Part shown: positions 18,452-27,512 of the stretch, in pieces
Layout of the letters: each line of letters starts with the position of its first letter
Position numbering within the stretch: position 1 is the stretch's first letter
Assembly: GCA_028825445.1 (NCBI GenBank)
Contig: JAPKAD010000003.1
Location: 110,791-174,790 of the forward strand
Direction of reading: 5' to 3'
Length of the DNA stretch: 64,000 nucleotides
DNA from: Octadecabacter sp.
GTDB taxonomy: Bacteria > Pseudomonadota > Alphaproteobacteria > Rhodobacterales > Rhodobacteraceae
Notes under the pieces: model-generated
Told to the model about the DNA's origin: nothing
The model's database searches: none
The model's input: only the letters and a program-made list of their open reading frames with translations
Position numbers and translations under genes: made by a program

Positions 18452-18871
18452 ATGGGACTTCGCATTAATGATGCAATCGAAATTGAGGACTGGGAGCTGA
18501 CGGAACAATTTGTACGCGCGTCCGGCCCTGGTGGGCAAAATGTTAACAAGGTTTCAACTGCAGTTGAATTGCGGTTCGAGGCGGCACGATCCCCTGCGCT
18601 GACTGGTCCAGTAAAGACGCGTCTGCGCCGGTTGGCGGGGCGCAAATGGACGGGTGACGGCGCGGTAATCTTGTTTGTGCAGGACACAAGATCGCAAGCC
18701 CGCAACCGCGAAATCGCGCGGGAACGGCTGGTGGAGCTAGTGCGTGCAGCGCTTTTTGTACCCAAAAGGCGGGTGAAGACTCGGGTATCGATTAATCAGA
18801 AGCGCAAACGCGTGGATACAAAGAAAAAAGTAGGAGAGGTTAAGAGGTTGCGGGGTAAGGTAGAAGAGTGA
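18452..18871 (+). CDS. arfB: alternative ribosome-rescue factor, peptidyl-tRNA hydrolase
   Basis: Releases nascent peptides from ribosomes stalled on mRNAs lacking a stop codon. The 139-residue protein has the class-I release-factor catalytic motif SGPGGQNVNKV with GGQ at residues 27-29, and a long lysine/arginine-rich tail (from about residue 105: KRRVKTRVSINQKRKRVDTKKK) that in ArfB/YaeJ enters the empty mRNA channel. The codon-recognition domain of true release factors is absent, which settles the family. The start ATG at 18452 has only a GGGG stretch ahead of it. The unusual SD-rich unit directly upstream makes regulation by ribosome status an attractive but untested idea. Confidence 0.93.
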   Translation: MGLRINDAIEIEDWELTEQFVRASGPGGQNVNKVSTAVELRFEAARSPALTGPVKTRLRRLAGRKWTGDGAVILFVQDTRSQARNREIARERLVELVRAALFVPKRRVKTRVSINQKRKRVDTKKKVGEVKRLRGKVEE

Positions 18872-19204
18872 GGGAGCCACCATGAGCAACATATTAAAAT
18901 CATAACGATTAATTTTAGAAAAACTTCTCAGACTATAAAACCATAAGACTTATCATGACAGTCTTGATGCCGTTCTCGTTTATATGCCCCCTCTTGGCAG
19001 ATTTCTTCGTAATCACACATCTGGCAATGAATGCCCAACCCACACCTAAATCGCGAAAAAGTTAAAGTCTTTTGCGGCTGGCTGACTATTAAAGCGACAT
19101 TAAACAACAGCTCTAAGCGCACTCACTTTTGCCCAATCATGACAAGTCAACCTTATCACATCTTGGGCCAACCACCTTGAGCGCTAAATTTAGAAAACCA
19201 CTTT
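18872..19204. other. intergenic, no confident gene
   Basis: 333 bases between arfB and the stop of the convergent membrane-protein gene. A minus-strand frame (18928-19122, non-ATG start) encodes a cysteine-rich 64-residue sequence with CGLGIHCQMCDYEEICQEG; I cannot assign it and did not call it. Nothing else recognised. Confidence 0.4.
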
Positions 19205-20593
19205 TCAGCTTATGAACGCATAGATCAAAACCCATAGCGACAGTACAAAACAGCAAATAATTGTGAAAGTGCCATTCCAAACCAATCCAACGTGACGTGC
19301 AGTGACACCCGCAAACGAACCGATTAAAAGAGTTGTCGCTGTAAACGGGGAACTCGCTGCGCTCATCACCCAACCAGCTGTAAGCGCCACAACCAAGGCG
19401 GTGGGTTCTACACCAAGGCTTGCAGCACTTGGGATTAACGGTGCGATTAATGTAACTATTAAAATTGGATTCATACCAAGTTGACCTGCAATTGGAATAA
19501 TCCAAACGAACGACACCAAAACCAGCCAAGTTGGGAACGACGAGAAGTCAAACCCCGCATTTACAACAATGGGTGCCAACAACTGAGACCCTATTGTGCC
19601 TATGTATCCCGCCATCATGAGCAAAATAAGTTCTCCACGGTACGTTGGTAATTCTTCCAGAACATACCTGCTGACGCGTTGGGCAACGCTAATAAGAGGT
19701 GCCTTTGACCAGTGTTGAATGAACAGCCAAACAATCGAAATTGTAGGAACAAGCACAGCAACCAAGCCGACTATACGCACGTCTGTAAATGCATTTAAAA
19801 CTGTGACTCCAACAATTAGAGTAGCCAAGAGTGCAATTAAAGGCAGCATTACCGCCAATGTTCCAGGCGGATCGCTGCGTACCGGCGTTACACTAAGGCG
19901 AGGCTTGAAAATACTGTCCATAGCCCAACCGATGCCCGCCACGATACTCGAAGTAACTAGACCCGGAACCAGAACCTGCGTCCAGCTTGTATCCGGTATA
20001 ACGGTTGTCGAAATTGCGATTGCAAATGACAACGGTGACCATGGTAATGTTGATATAAACGCGCGCTGAACTGCCAACAACATACGCCGAATACGGTGCC
20101 CCCGAATTTCCACGTTTGGCTCAAATTTCGCGTTAGACATAGCCAACGCGCCCAGAAGTTGGATTGATCCATAATTCAAAAGTAATGCGAAGGCTTGTCC
20201 GCCAATGGTTAATGCACCGTACCGCTTTCCAGGACGTTGCCCAGCCAGAAATGCGCCTGCGCGTTCAATCGCTGGCGATGTCGCAGCAACTGTGCGCAAA
20301 GTCGAAAGTGCCGCAAAAAACGCCCCTATAAAGGCAGCAGCTGCTGAGCCTTGCAAAATGATCTCACGCCAGTTTGGATTGGTCACAACGAGTGCAAGGC
20401 TTAAAAATGCAGCTACAGCAACAAAAATTTTGCGCGATAAGCTAACTTGCATGGTTAAAATTATTACCAAGCCAAGCATCATTGCTGGCGTCAAAAAACT
20501 AGCCCATAGGGCAACACCCCATTCCGCACAAATTACCAATATCGTGATCAACATTAGTAAAAGCCCAATGGCTTTGTCAGCGGCTGCTTGCAT
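19205..20593 (-). CDS. polytopic membrane protein, possible ion/anion transporter
   Basis: A 462-residue hydrophobic protein with about 11-12 predicted helices spread over the whole length (for example residues 8-60, 80-100, 235-290, 320-345, 370-440). Layout and length fit ion-transporter-superfamily carriers (ArsB/NhaD/DASS/GntP-like), but I see no diagnostic motif and cannot name the substrate. The repeat-like hairpin region near SAASSPFTATTLLIGSFAG resembles the re-entrant substrate loops of that superfamily, which is only suggestive. ATG at 20593. It stands alone, flanked by long non-coding gaps on both sides. Confidence 0.65.
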   Translation of the reverse strand: MQAAADKAIGLLLMLITILVICAEWGVALWASFLTPAMMLGLVIILTMQVSLSRKIFVAVAAFLSLALVVTNPNWREIILQGSAAAAFIGAFFAALSTLRTVAATSPAIERAGAFLAGQRPGKRYGALTIGGQAFALLLNYGSIQLLGALAMSNAKFEPNVEIRGHRIRRMLLAVQRAFISTLPWSPLSFAIAISTTVIPDTSWTQVLVPGLVTSSIVAGIGWAMDSIFKPRLSVTPVRSDPPGTLAVMLPLIALLATLIVGVTVLNAFTDVRIVGLVAVLVPTISIVWLFIQHWSKAPLISVAQRVSRYVLEELPTYRGELILLMMAGYIGTIGSQLLAPIVVNAGFDFSSFPTWLVLVSFVWIIPIAGQLGMNPILIVTLIAPLIPSAASLGVEPTALVVALTAGWVMSAASSPFTATTLLIGSFAGVTARHVGLVWNGTFTIICCFVLSLWVLIYAFIS

Positions 20594-21420
20594 GACGTCA
20601 ACCTTTCAATTCTTTTCATCAGTGACCTAATACTATCTGATTTGACCTTATACCTATTTAAGTCACGCAAAAATTAGTGATTTTTACGATTTACTCTATC
20701 AGATGGATCTATAGAAAACGTGTGCTCTTGATATACTAAAAGTACAGACTCGTGTTGTCAGATGTATTCATACGTGATGTTTAATTTTTTGTTTCAGCCT
20801 TCAATTAAGGCATGCATTTTAATCATCAGGTTTACAGGTATCGCGTGACACCAAACATAGGTAATCACCTGCCGTCTGAACACAGTTTATAAGTGACATT
20901 GAGGGGCAATCGTTACACGTAAAGAACGGCCTTGAACACGTCGAAACAACGTGGCGAAATCCAGCATCATGTTGGGTAGAGAAGTTTTATAAACAACACC
21001 CACGCACCATAACCGTTCGTGATCAGTTGCGGATTGAGACCACATCAAAAAATCTTATACATACCTTACGCATTAACATTATTATATAAATTTTGAAAAA
21101 GTCGACAACACCTCAAGTAAGGACATTTCATGCGTCGCTAACAACCCGATATCTTGGTTGGATTAATGGCCTACTTGTCAGGCGCACGCAGCAAAACAAA
21201 TGTAATCAGGCATTACGATAATTTGGAGTGCAAAAATTCCAACAATGGTCACAGCCGCTAACACAAGGGGTGGATAGTACAATCACCAGTGGGAATAAAG
21301 TCAGCGCGGCAAGCGCGATACGTGAACATCATCTGGATCATCTAAGAATCTATTTCATGCTCAAATAAAACTGGTTAAAAGTTTGGCCTTCACTGATTGG
21401 CTTGTGGCCAGTGTATTGTT
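20594..21420. other. 827-base gap with possible gene remnants
   Basis: No intact gene seen. On the plus strand a roughly 68-codon frame without a start codon (about 20874-21089) reads like coding sequence, and on the minus strand near 21200-21340 two adjacent frames give hydrophobic membrane-like stretches (ALTLFPLVIVLSTP, then LAAVTIVGIFALQIIVMPD) that together look like a frameshifted transporter fragment. Neither can be named, and the assignment as remnant is tentative. Confidence 0.3.
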
Positions 21421-22563
21421 TCACCAGCCTGCAAACCGATCCCAAATCATCAGAGGGGCATCAGAATGTTCTGGCAAGACGTGATAACGCTGATGCTGTG
21501 CTGCAGTTGCGCACGCATGATTAGGCAAAATTCGCAATCGTGTGCCAAGCACTAGGTCCGGCATGGACCTGCCGGATCCAGGGCGCACAGCAATAATACC
21601 ATGTTCTTGGTTAGCTTGAATAACAACCAAGTCTACTAACAGCTGACCCGCCTCATCGCACACAAGTCCATATCCTTGATCAACGGTCTGATTGGCAGTG
21701 CCCCTGTCACGCGACATCGCCATCCAGCCAGCATCTATCAAGGCCCAACCTTGTTTAACTTGGTGTCCAATCACAGTCGTTAGGACTGACAACGCTATAT
21801 CATTGACATCACAAACCTCGATTCCAGCCATGACTAGATCAAAGAATACATAAACGCCTGCCCGCATTTCCGTGACACCTGTTAAATTCTTGGCAGCATG
21901 GGCAGTTGGTGTTGATCCAACGCTTACGACCGGACATGGCAGACCAGCTGCGCGCAATGCGTCTGCAGAATTGACGACTGCAAGGCGTTCAACCTCTGCG
22001 TATATTGACTGCGCTTCACGGCCAACGGCGAAATAACTGTCGCCAGCATGGCATAAAACACCATGTAGTTCAGCGCCGTCTTCGTGTAAGGTACGCCCAA
22101 TTTTGATTAATTCGGGGTCGCTGGGCGCGAGCCCACTACGATGCCCGTCACTGTCAATTTCGATCATAGCAGGGATTGCAATTTCCGCAGCCTTTGATGC
22201 CGCAGCGACAGCCTGTGCTTGTACCAAGCTGTCCAACAGAACAACCAACCGACAGCCCGCGCGGTGCAAATCCAACACACGATCAAGTTTGTTCAGGCCG
22301 ATCCCAACACCGTAAACGATGTCGTTAATACCAACTGCTGCAAAAGCTTCAGCTTCAGCCAATGTTGACACTGTCGCAGGCCCATTACCGTCCTTTAGGA
22401 CATATCGCGCTGCTTCAACACTTTTGGTAGTTTTCAGATGCGGTCGCAGTAAAACACCAAAACTATCAGCACGTTTGGCAAGCCGATTAATGTTACACTT
22501 CATTTTAGCTTCATCTAGCAATAAGCAAGGGGTAGGCAAATCAGCTAATCGGGCGTCAGTCAT
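21421..22563 (-). CDS. DSD1-family PLP enzyme (D-serine dehydratase / D-threonine aldolase-like)
   Basis: A 380-residue fold-type III PLP enzyme with an alanine-racemase-like N-terminal barrel. The Schiff-base lysine is in LLRPHLKTTKS near residue 45, and the C-terminal PNHACATAAQH carries the His-x-Cys pair that binds zinc in eukaryotic-type D-serine dehydratases and D-threonine aldolases. Expected activity is removal of a D-beta-hydroxy amino acid (D-serine to pyruvate and ammonia, or D-threonine to glycine and acetaldehyde); the choice cannot be made here. ATG 22563 begins MTDARLADLPTPCLLLDEAK, typical of the family. No regulator or transporter is adjacent, unless the possible remnants downstream once filled that place. 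Confidence 0.88.
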   Translation of the reverse strand: MTDARLADLPTPCLLLDEAKMKCNINRLAKRADSFGVLLRPHLKTTKSVEAARYVLKDGNGPATVSTLAEAEAFAAVGINDIVYGVGIGLNKLDRVLDLHRAGCRLVVLLDSLVQAQAVAAASKAAEIAIPAMIEIDSDGHRSGLAPSDPELIKIGRTLHEDGAELHGVLCHAGDSYFAVGREAQSIYAEVERLAVVNSADALRAAGLPCPVVSVGSTPTAHAAKNLTGVTEMRAGVYVFFDLVMAGIEVCDVNDIALSVLTTVIGHQVKQGWALIDAGWMAMSRDRGTANQTVDQGYGLVCDEAGQLLVDLVVIQANQEHGIIAVRPGSGRSMPDLVLGTRLRILPNHACATAAQHQRYHVLPEHSDAPLMIWDRFAGW

Positions 22564-22803
22564 TTGATGATGTTCCTACAGGTTGTTCGAACCTTGTCCA
22601 AAATGTCATTCTGCCATTTGTTGGTCAACCTATTGCTCTTTATTAATCATAATAATCGCTGGTGCCGACACCAAAGCTATCAACTGCGACGGTCACATCT
22701 GATTATTTAAGTGGACTTGTGAAAACTAATAAATATGTTTGGCTAAACTTTTAAGAATTTAAACTGCACAGAAATAAATCCCACCTGACAGAAACAAGAC
22801 ATA
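22564..22803. other. intergenic before the amidase remnant
   Basis: AT-rich sequence between the DSD1-type gene and the acetamidase remnant. It should contain the promoter for the DSD1-type gene. Nothing else recognised; with the remnant and 23113-23418 it makes up an 855-base gap without an intact gene. Confidence 0.4.
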
Positions 22804-23112
22804 TACAGCGTCGATGTTGATACCTTTATAAACAGCGAATTTGAGCTCAAAGCGCCAATGTTTGGCCCAGTTTAGGATAGCGGGTCAATTATCGCAAACA
22901 CCGCACCCAGCTTTTGGGGGGCGATGATCACGCCAAGTCTGCGCGGCAGGCACGAGGTAACGCAGCCAGTGTTCATCGCGGTCGCAGAGGTTGGTGACGG
23001 TGTCATAATCCACATCTGGGACATCTATGTTACTTCAGTAACAACTGCATCTGGTCAGCATAACTCTCCTGATAATTTTGGGTCTGACAGTCCTTTCGTT
23101 GCAGGGCGCTGT
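22804..23112 (+). pseudogene. acetamidase/formamidase remnant
   Basis: Reading in the frame of 22924, the sequence gives FELKAPMFGPV, a TAG stop at 22873, then DSGSIIANTAPSFWGAM, ITPSLRGRHEVTQPVF and VGDGVIIHIWDIYVTSVTTASG, then SDSPFVAGRC. This is the N-terminal third of the acetamidase/formamidase family (family consensus, from memory: GPVKDGGHIIANTAPGCWGPMITPS..GGHEVTQPVF, broken here for length). The stop replaces the expected Lys codon (AAG to TAG). After AGRC the resemblance ends, so roughly two thirds of a normal enzyme is absent. Both a nonsense change and a truncation make this a clear pseudogene; the original start is not identifiable. Confidence 0.7.
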
Positions 23113-23418
23113 CACATTCGTGATACTGCCTGGATAGCCGACGACTTTGCACACTGCACTGCGATCAAACTTTCCACTAAAATGATAAAATTGGATCAAA
23201 AAGGCAACAAAGGAAAACGTTACGTTTGTCTCCTCAAAAGTAACCATTTATCACGCTTTTATCATTCAAAAGATGTGCCAGATTGGATACAGCTCATATT
23301 GTCTATTTGCCTTTGATCTTTTCTGGAAACTAAGCTGCCAGCCTAATACCGTGACTAACCGCACCGTCCACCTACGTAGTGTGGTAGACATAACTTAAAT
23401 TTCGTCAGGCCCTTTCTT

Positions 23419-24891
23419 ATGAACCGCACAGATAAAGATGTACCACTACAGGGGCGCTGGATTGCAATGATAGCACTTTTGATGGCCGGTTTTATGAACC
23501 TGATTGACGTTAGCATCGTCAACGTGGCCATTCCGTCATTACAAGAAGCCTTCAATGCAAATGACAGCCAGATTGAATGGGTCGTTGCAATTTATATTTT
23601 AACCTTTGCCCTATTTTTACTACCTGCAGGACGGCTTGGTGATGTAGTTGGACGGCGGCGCATGTTTATCCTTGGTGTCTGTGTCTTTACCGTAGCGTCT
23701 GCATTATGTGGCATGGCCGGGTCGATCCATGCGCTCATTGGAGCACGAATTCTACAAGGCGTTGGTGGCGCTATGATGACGCCACAAACCCTTGCAATTG
23801 TTCCTGCACTTTTTGCACCAAAGGAACGTGGCACAGCATTTGCACTATTTGGGTTGTCAGCCGGACTAGCAACTGTGACTGGACCAGTGCTGGGTGGCCT
23901 TCTTGTTAGCGCTGATGTCTATGGTTTGGGCTGGCGTCCAATTTTTTTAGTCAATCTACCTATTGGTCTGATTGCCATAGTTGCAGCTTTGAAATTTGTA
24001 CCCAAATTGCCTGGTCAAAAAGGTCTTGAGATTGATGGTGTAGGGATTGCCTTGGGAGTGCTCACAGTGCTGCTAATCCTGTTCCCCCTAATTGAAGGCC
24101 GACAGCTCGATTGGCCCATGTGGATTTTTGGCATGCTGATTAGTAGTTTTCCAATGCTTGGTCTTTTTATCTGGTGGCAGAGGCGGCGCGCAGCACAAGG
24201 CAAAGCACAATTGCTGCCAGTGACACTATTCAAAGACCGCAACTACATGATTGGCACCGTACTGGTAATGCTCCTCTTTGCAGGAATTCCAGGATTCTTT
24301 TTTGTTCTCGCAATTTTTCTTCAGGTTGGTAACGGGTTAACACCACTCCAATCAGGTTTGACGACAATGCCTTTTTCGATAGGTGTCCTCATCGCGTCTA
24401 TTGCAGCGGGCCGGCTCGGCAATCGTTGGCCCCGTTTGCGAATTAGCTTTGGAGGCGGGTTATTGACGGTTGCTATGCTTGCGTTTCCCTTTTTGGTACC
24501 GCAAATTTTAGGTGACATCAGTCCAGTCTCATTCATCTTCCCCATGCTTATCGCAGGCCTTGGCCTTGGCACATCAGTCTCACCGATATTTAACGCTGTC
24601 CTGAGCCAAGTTAACGAAAGCGATACAGGTTCTGCCTCAGGAGCGCTTCAATCTTTTCAGCAGTTAGGTGGTGCACTAGGCTTGGCAGTTATGGGGCAAC
24701 TCTTTTTTGCACATGTTGCAGCCAAGGAACCTACTGCTACTAACCTGGTGCCAGTTTATTCAGATGCGCTGAGCATGGCACTTTGGTTTGCAACAGCATC
24801 CTTCGCATGTATGTCCATATTGGTCTGGCGTTTGAAAGAGGCGCATCAACCCAATGGGCTCAATCAATCAGACAATTCAACCCCAGCCTGA
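23419..24891 (+). CDS. MFS drug transporter, 14-TMS DHA2 (EmrB/QacA) family
   Basis: A 490-residue exporter. It shows the MFS motif A region RLGDVVGRRRMF after helix 2, LDVS-like start (MNLIDVSIVNVAIPSLQ) of drug/proton antiporters and motif C-like sequence GLATVTGPVLGGLL in helix 5; about 14 helices are present, which marks the DHA2 branch. Likely exports amphipathic compounds with proton antiport at the inner membrane. ATG at 23419 (MNRTDKDVPLQGRW). No membrane-fusion partner (EmrA type) or TetR/MarR regulator is adjacent, so the substrate and control are open. Confidence 0.87.
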   Translation: MNRTDKDVPLQGRWIAMIALLMAGFMNLIDVSIVNVAIPSLQEAFNANDSQIEWVVAIYILTFALFLLPAGRLGDVVGRRRMFILGVCVFTVASALCGMAGSIHALIGARILQGVGGAMMTPQTLAIVPALFAPKERGTAFALFGLSAGLATVTGPVLGGLLVSADVYGLGWRPIFLVNLPIGLIAIVAALKFVPKLPGQKGLEIDGVGIALGVLTVLLILFPLIEGRQLDWPMWIFGMLISSFPMLGLFIWWQRRRAAQGKAQLLPVTLFKDRNYMIGTVLVMLLFAGIPGFFFVLAIFLQVGNGLTPLQSGLTTMPFSIGVLIASIAAGRLGNRWPRLRISFGGGLLTVAMLAFPFLVPQILGDISPVSFIFPMLIAGLGLGTSVSPIFNAVLSQVNESDTGSASGALQSFQQLGGALGLAVMGQLFFAHVAAKEPTATNLVPVYSDALSMALWFATASFACMSILVWRLKEAHQPNGLNQSDNSTPA

Positions 24892-25098
24892 CGCATAGGC
24901 TTGAGGACAGACAAAAGAAAACGCACTACTGCAACATTATCTTCACGCAGTTCCACACTTTCAAAGTTACTCAACGGCTTGCACTGAGGGTATAACCTTC
25001 TCAGCGTCAAAAACCTTTTGACGCCATTCAGTAGCTAGATGTTAGATCACAAGCCGAAACAACAATCTGCAATTAGACACTCATTCTAAATGAGACAC

Positions 25099-26391
25099 CT
25101 AAACTACAACTTCCACCCGTTCCTGCTCCTCGACCTGAAAAACCCTTTTATAACGTTCAATTTCCGCTTCTGGCCCCATCGCCTTGTTCGGGTTGTCACT
25201 GAGTTTAACGGTTGGTTTACCGTTCGCTGATACAGCTTTGCAGACAAGTGAGAATGGGGCTAGGGTGTCGCCAGGGGTCAGGCCAATGAAGTCGTTGGTG
25301 AGCATCGTGCCCCAACCGAACGATACGCGGGTGCGGCCTTGGAATTGTTTGTGAAGTTCGACAATTTTATCAGCGTCTAAACCATCGCTAAAGATCACCA
25401 GTTTGTTGCATGGGTCTTCGCCACGGGATTTCCACCAGTTGATGGCGCGTTCAGCACCTGTGGCCGGGTCGCCAGAATCAACGCGGATGCCTGTCCAACC
25501 CGCAAGCCAATCTGGCGCGTGGTCAAGAAACCCTTGAGTACCATAGGTATCTGGCAGGATAATACGCAGGTTGCCATCGTGTTCATCTTGCCAGTCTGAC
25601 AGTACGTCGTAGGGCGCACGCGCGAGTGTTGCGTCGTCCTTGGCCAGTGCAGAGTAAACCATAGGTAGTTCATGGGCGTTGGTGCCGATCGCGGCAAGGT
25701 CGCAATTTTTGGCAATCAGGCAGTTAGAGGTTCCGGTAAAGCTATCACCCAAGCCTTCGCGCATGGCCTGAACCGCCCAGTCTTGCCACAGAAACGAGTG
25801 GCGGCGACGAGTACCAAAATCCGCAACGCGCAGACCGTCTAGGGGCCGGAGTTTTTCAACTTTCTCCCAGAGTTTCGTCATGGCTCGGGCATAGAGAATT
25901 TCCAACTCGAACCGCCCCATGGCACCAAGAACCGCACGGCCGCGCAGTTCCATTAAAATTGATAGTGCAGGGATTTCCCAGAGCATTACTTCAGGCCATG
26001 AGCCTTCAAAGGTCAGTTCATATTGGCCATCATGTTTTTTCAATGTGTAGGGCGGCAGACGCAAATCTTCGAACCAATCCATAAACTCAGGACTAAACAT
26101 AGAACGTTTGCCATAGAAAGTGTTGCCACGCATCCATGTGGACTCACCGCGTGTCAGCGACAGGGAGCGAACATGGTCAAGCTGCTCACGCAGCTCACCT
26201 TCGTCGATGTGATCAGCTAAGCGGATAGATTTCGTGCGGTTGATTAGCGAGAATGTGACTTGGGTGTCAGGTTTGTTGCGAAACACCGACTGACACATCA
26301 GCAATTTATAAAAATCCGTGTCAATGAGGGAGCGGATGATCGGGTCAATTTTCCATTTGTGGTTCCAGACGCGGGTTGCGATGTCGACCAT
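25099..26391 (-). CDS. pncB: nicotinate phosphoribosyltransferase
   Basis: Makes nicotinate mononucleotide from nicotinate and PRPP, the Preiss-Handler entry to NAD. The 430-residue protein has SLIDTDFYKLLMCQSVFR at the N-terminus, FGTRRRHSFLWQ containing the phosphorylatable His region near residue 210, and VDSGDPATGAERAINWW in the PRPP-binding part. ATG at 26391 is chosen because GGAG lies seven bases upstream and MVDIATRVWNHKW fits the family; the frame opens further only with a TTG codon. It diverges from the proline-racemase-like gene with 65 bases between. pncA, the enzyme giving nicotinate, is 2.6 kb away on the same strand. Confidence 0.95.
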   Translation of the reverse strand: MVDIATRVWNHKWKIDPIIRSLIDTDFYKLLMCQSVFRNKPDTQVTFSLINRTKSIRLADHIDEGELREQLDHVRSLSLTRGESTWMRGNTFYGKRSMFSPEFMDWFEDLRLPPYTLKKHDGQYELTFEGSWPEVMLWEIPALSILMELRGRAVLGAMGRFELEILYARAMTKLWEKVEKLRPLDGLRVADFGTRRRHSFLWQDWAVQAMREGLGDSFTGTSNCLIAKNCDLAAIGTNAHELPMVYSALAKDDATLARAPYDVLSDWQDEHDGNLRIILPDTYGTQGFLDHAPDWLAGWTGIRVDSGDPATGAERAINWWKSRGEDPCNKLVIFSDGLDADKIVELHKQFQGRTRVSFGWGTMLTNDFIGLTPGDTLAPFSLVCKAVSANGKPTVKLSDNPNKAMGPEAEIERYKRVFQVEEQERVEVVV

Positions 26392-26456
26392 AATAGGCTC
26401 CAATTTTGTTAGGGCTGTTAGAGCAAAGCCTGCGGCGCGGGTAAAGGGATGATAAA

Positions 26457-27512
26457 ATGCGAATGCAGCGGATGATTACAGCGGTAGAAGCCCATGCTGA
26501 GGGTGAAGGTGGACGCGTGATTACAGGTGGGATGCCCATGTTGAAGGGCAATTCGGTTTTTGAAAAGATGCAATACATGCAAGAGCATCATGACGATATC
26601 CGTCTGTTGATGCTGCGTGAACCGCGTGGAAATCCAGCACTGTGTTGTAACGTGATTGTCCCACCCTGTGATCCGACTGCTGACGCAGGTTTTATTATCA
26701 TGGAGCAGACGGAATATCCACCGATGTCAGGCAGCAATGCTATTTGTGTAACAACCGTTTTGTTGGAAACTGGGATCGTTCCAATGGTTGAACCAATTAC
26801 GACCTTACGACTTGAGGCTCCTGCTGGCGTGATTGAGGTGAAGGCGACCTGCAAAGACGGCAAGGTTGAGCATGTCGAATTTATGAATGTTCCAGCTTTC
26901 GTTGTGCATATTGGCGTACCACTAGATGTACCGGGGTTTGGCATGGTTGCAGTAGATATTGCTTGGGGTGGAATGTGGTTTGTGATCGCAGACGCAACGC
27001 AGTTTGGCATTGATCCCACAGCTCAAAATGGAGGTACTGTAGTACGTGCTATTGAAGCGATGCGCGATGCGGCAGTGAAGCGGTATCCAGTCGTTCATCC
27101 AAATAACTCTAGCCAAACGGGGCCAACAATTGGAGCATTAACAGCATCAGCAACTGATCCCAAAACCAACGGGCGCGGTGCTATTTCGGTTTCGTCAGGC
27201 ATATTTGATCAGAACCGACCCAACGCGTTGACTGGAGCCTTAGACCGATCGCCTTGTGGCACCGGAACTTGCGCAAAAATGGCAGTGTTACATGCTAAGG
27301 GGTTACTCGGCGTAGGAGAGAATTATGTGAATGCGGGACCATTGGGTACCACTTTTACAGGGCGGATCGAGGGCGTCACCAAGATTGGAAAGTATGACGC
27401 GATTGTACCAAGCTTGTCGGGGCGCGGCTGGATATCAGGCGTATCACAATGGATGCTGGACCCAACAGACCCATTCCCCGAAGGATTTACGGTGGGGGAC
27501 ATTTGGGGCTAA
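26457..27512 (+). CDS. proline racemase superfamily, trans-3-hydroxyproline dehydratase-like
   Basis: A 351-residue member of the proline racemase/4-hydroxyproline epimerase/trans-3-hydroxy-L-proline dehydratase superfamily. The two catalytic positions are Ser91 in PPMSGSNAIC and Cys267 in RSPCGTGTCAK. Racemases and epimerases use Cys at both sites; enzymes with Ser or Thr at the first are usually trans-3-hydroxy-L-proline dehydratases, though some retain epimerase activity. That points to hydroxyproline dehydration to pyrroline-2-carboxylate. No pyrroline reductase or hydroxyproline transporter is nearby to confirm it. ATG 26457 follows AAGGGA; two in-frame ATGs (26463, 26472) are possible alternatives. 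Confidence 0.82.
   Translation: MRMQRMITAVEAHAEGEGGRVITGGMPMLKGNSVFEKMQYMQEHHDDIRLLMLREPRGNPALCCNVIVPPCDPTADAGFIIMEQTEYPPMSGSNAICVTTVLLETGIVPMVEPITTLRLEAPAGVIEVKATCKDGKVEHVEFMNVPAFVVHIGVPLDVPGFGMVAVDIAWGGMWFVIADATQFGIDPTAQNGGTVVRAIEAMRDAAVKRYPVVHPNNSSQTGPTIGALTASATDPKTNGRGAISVSSGIFDQNRPNALTGALDRSPCGTGTCAKMAVLHAKGLLGVGENYVNAGPLGTTFTGRIEGVTKIGKYDAIVPSLSGRGWISGVSQWMLDPTDPFPEGFTVGDIWG

Noticed and set aside
22924..23316. Intact 130-residue protein from ATG 22924
   Set aside because: Its first half is an internal piece of an acetamidase/formamidase that continues upstream through a stop codon, and its second half has no resemblance to the family.
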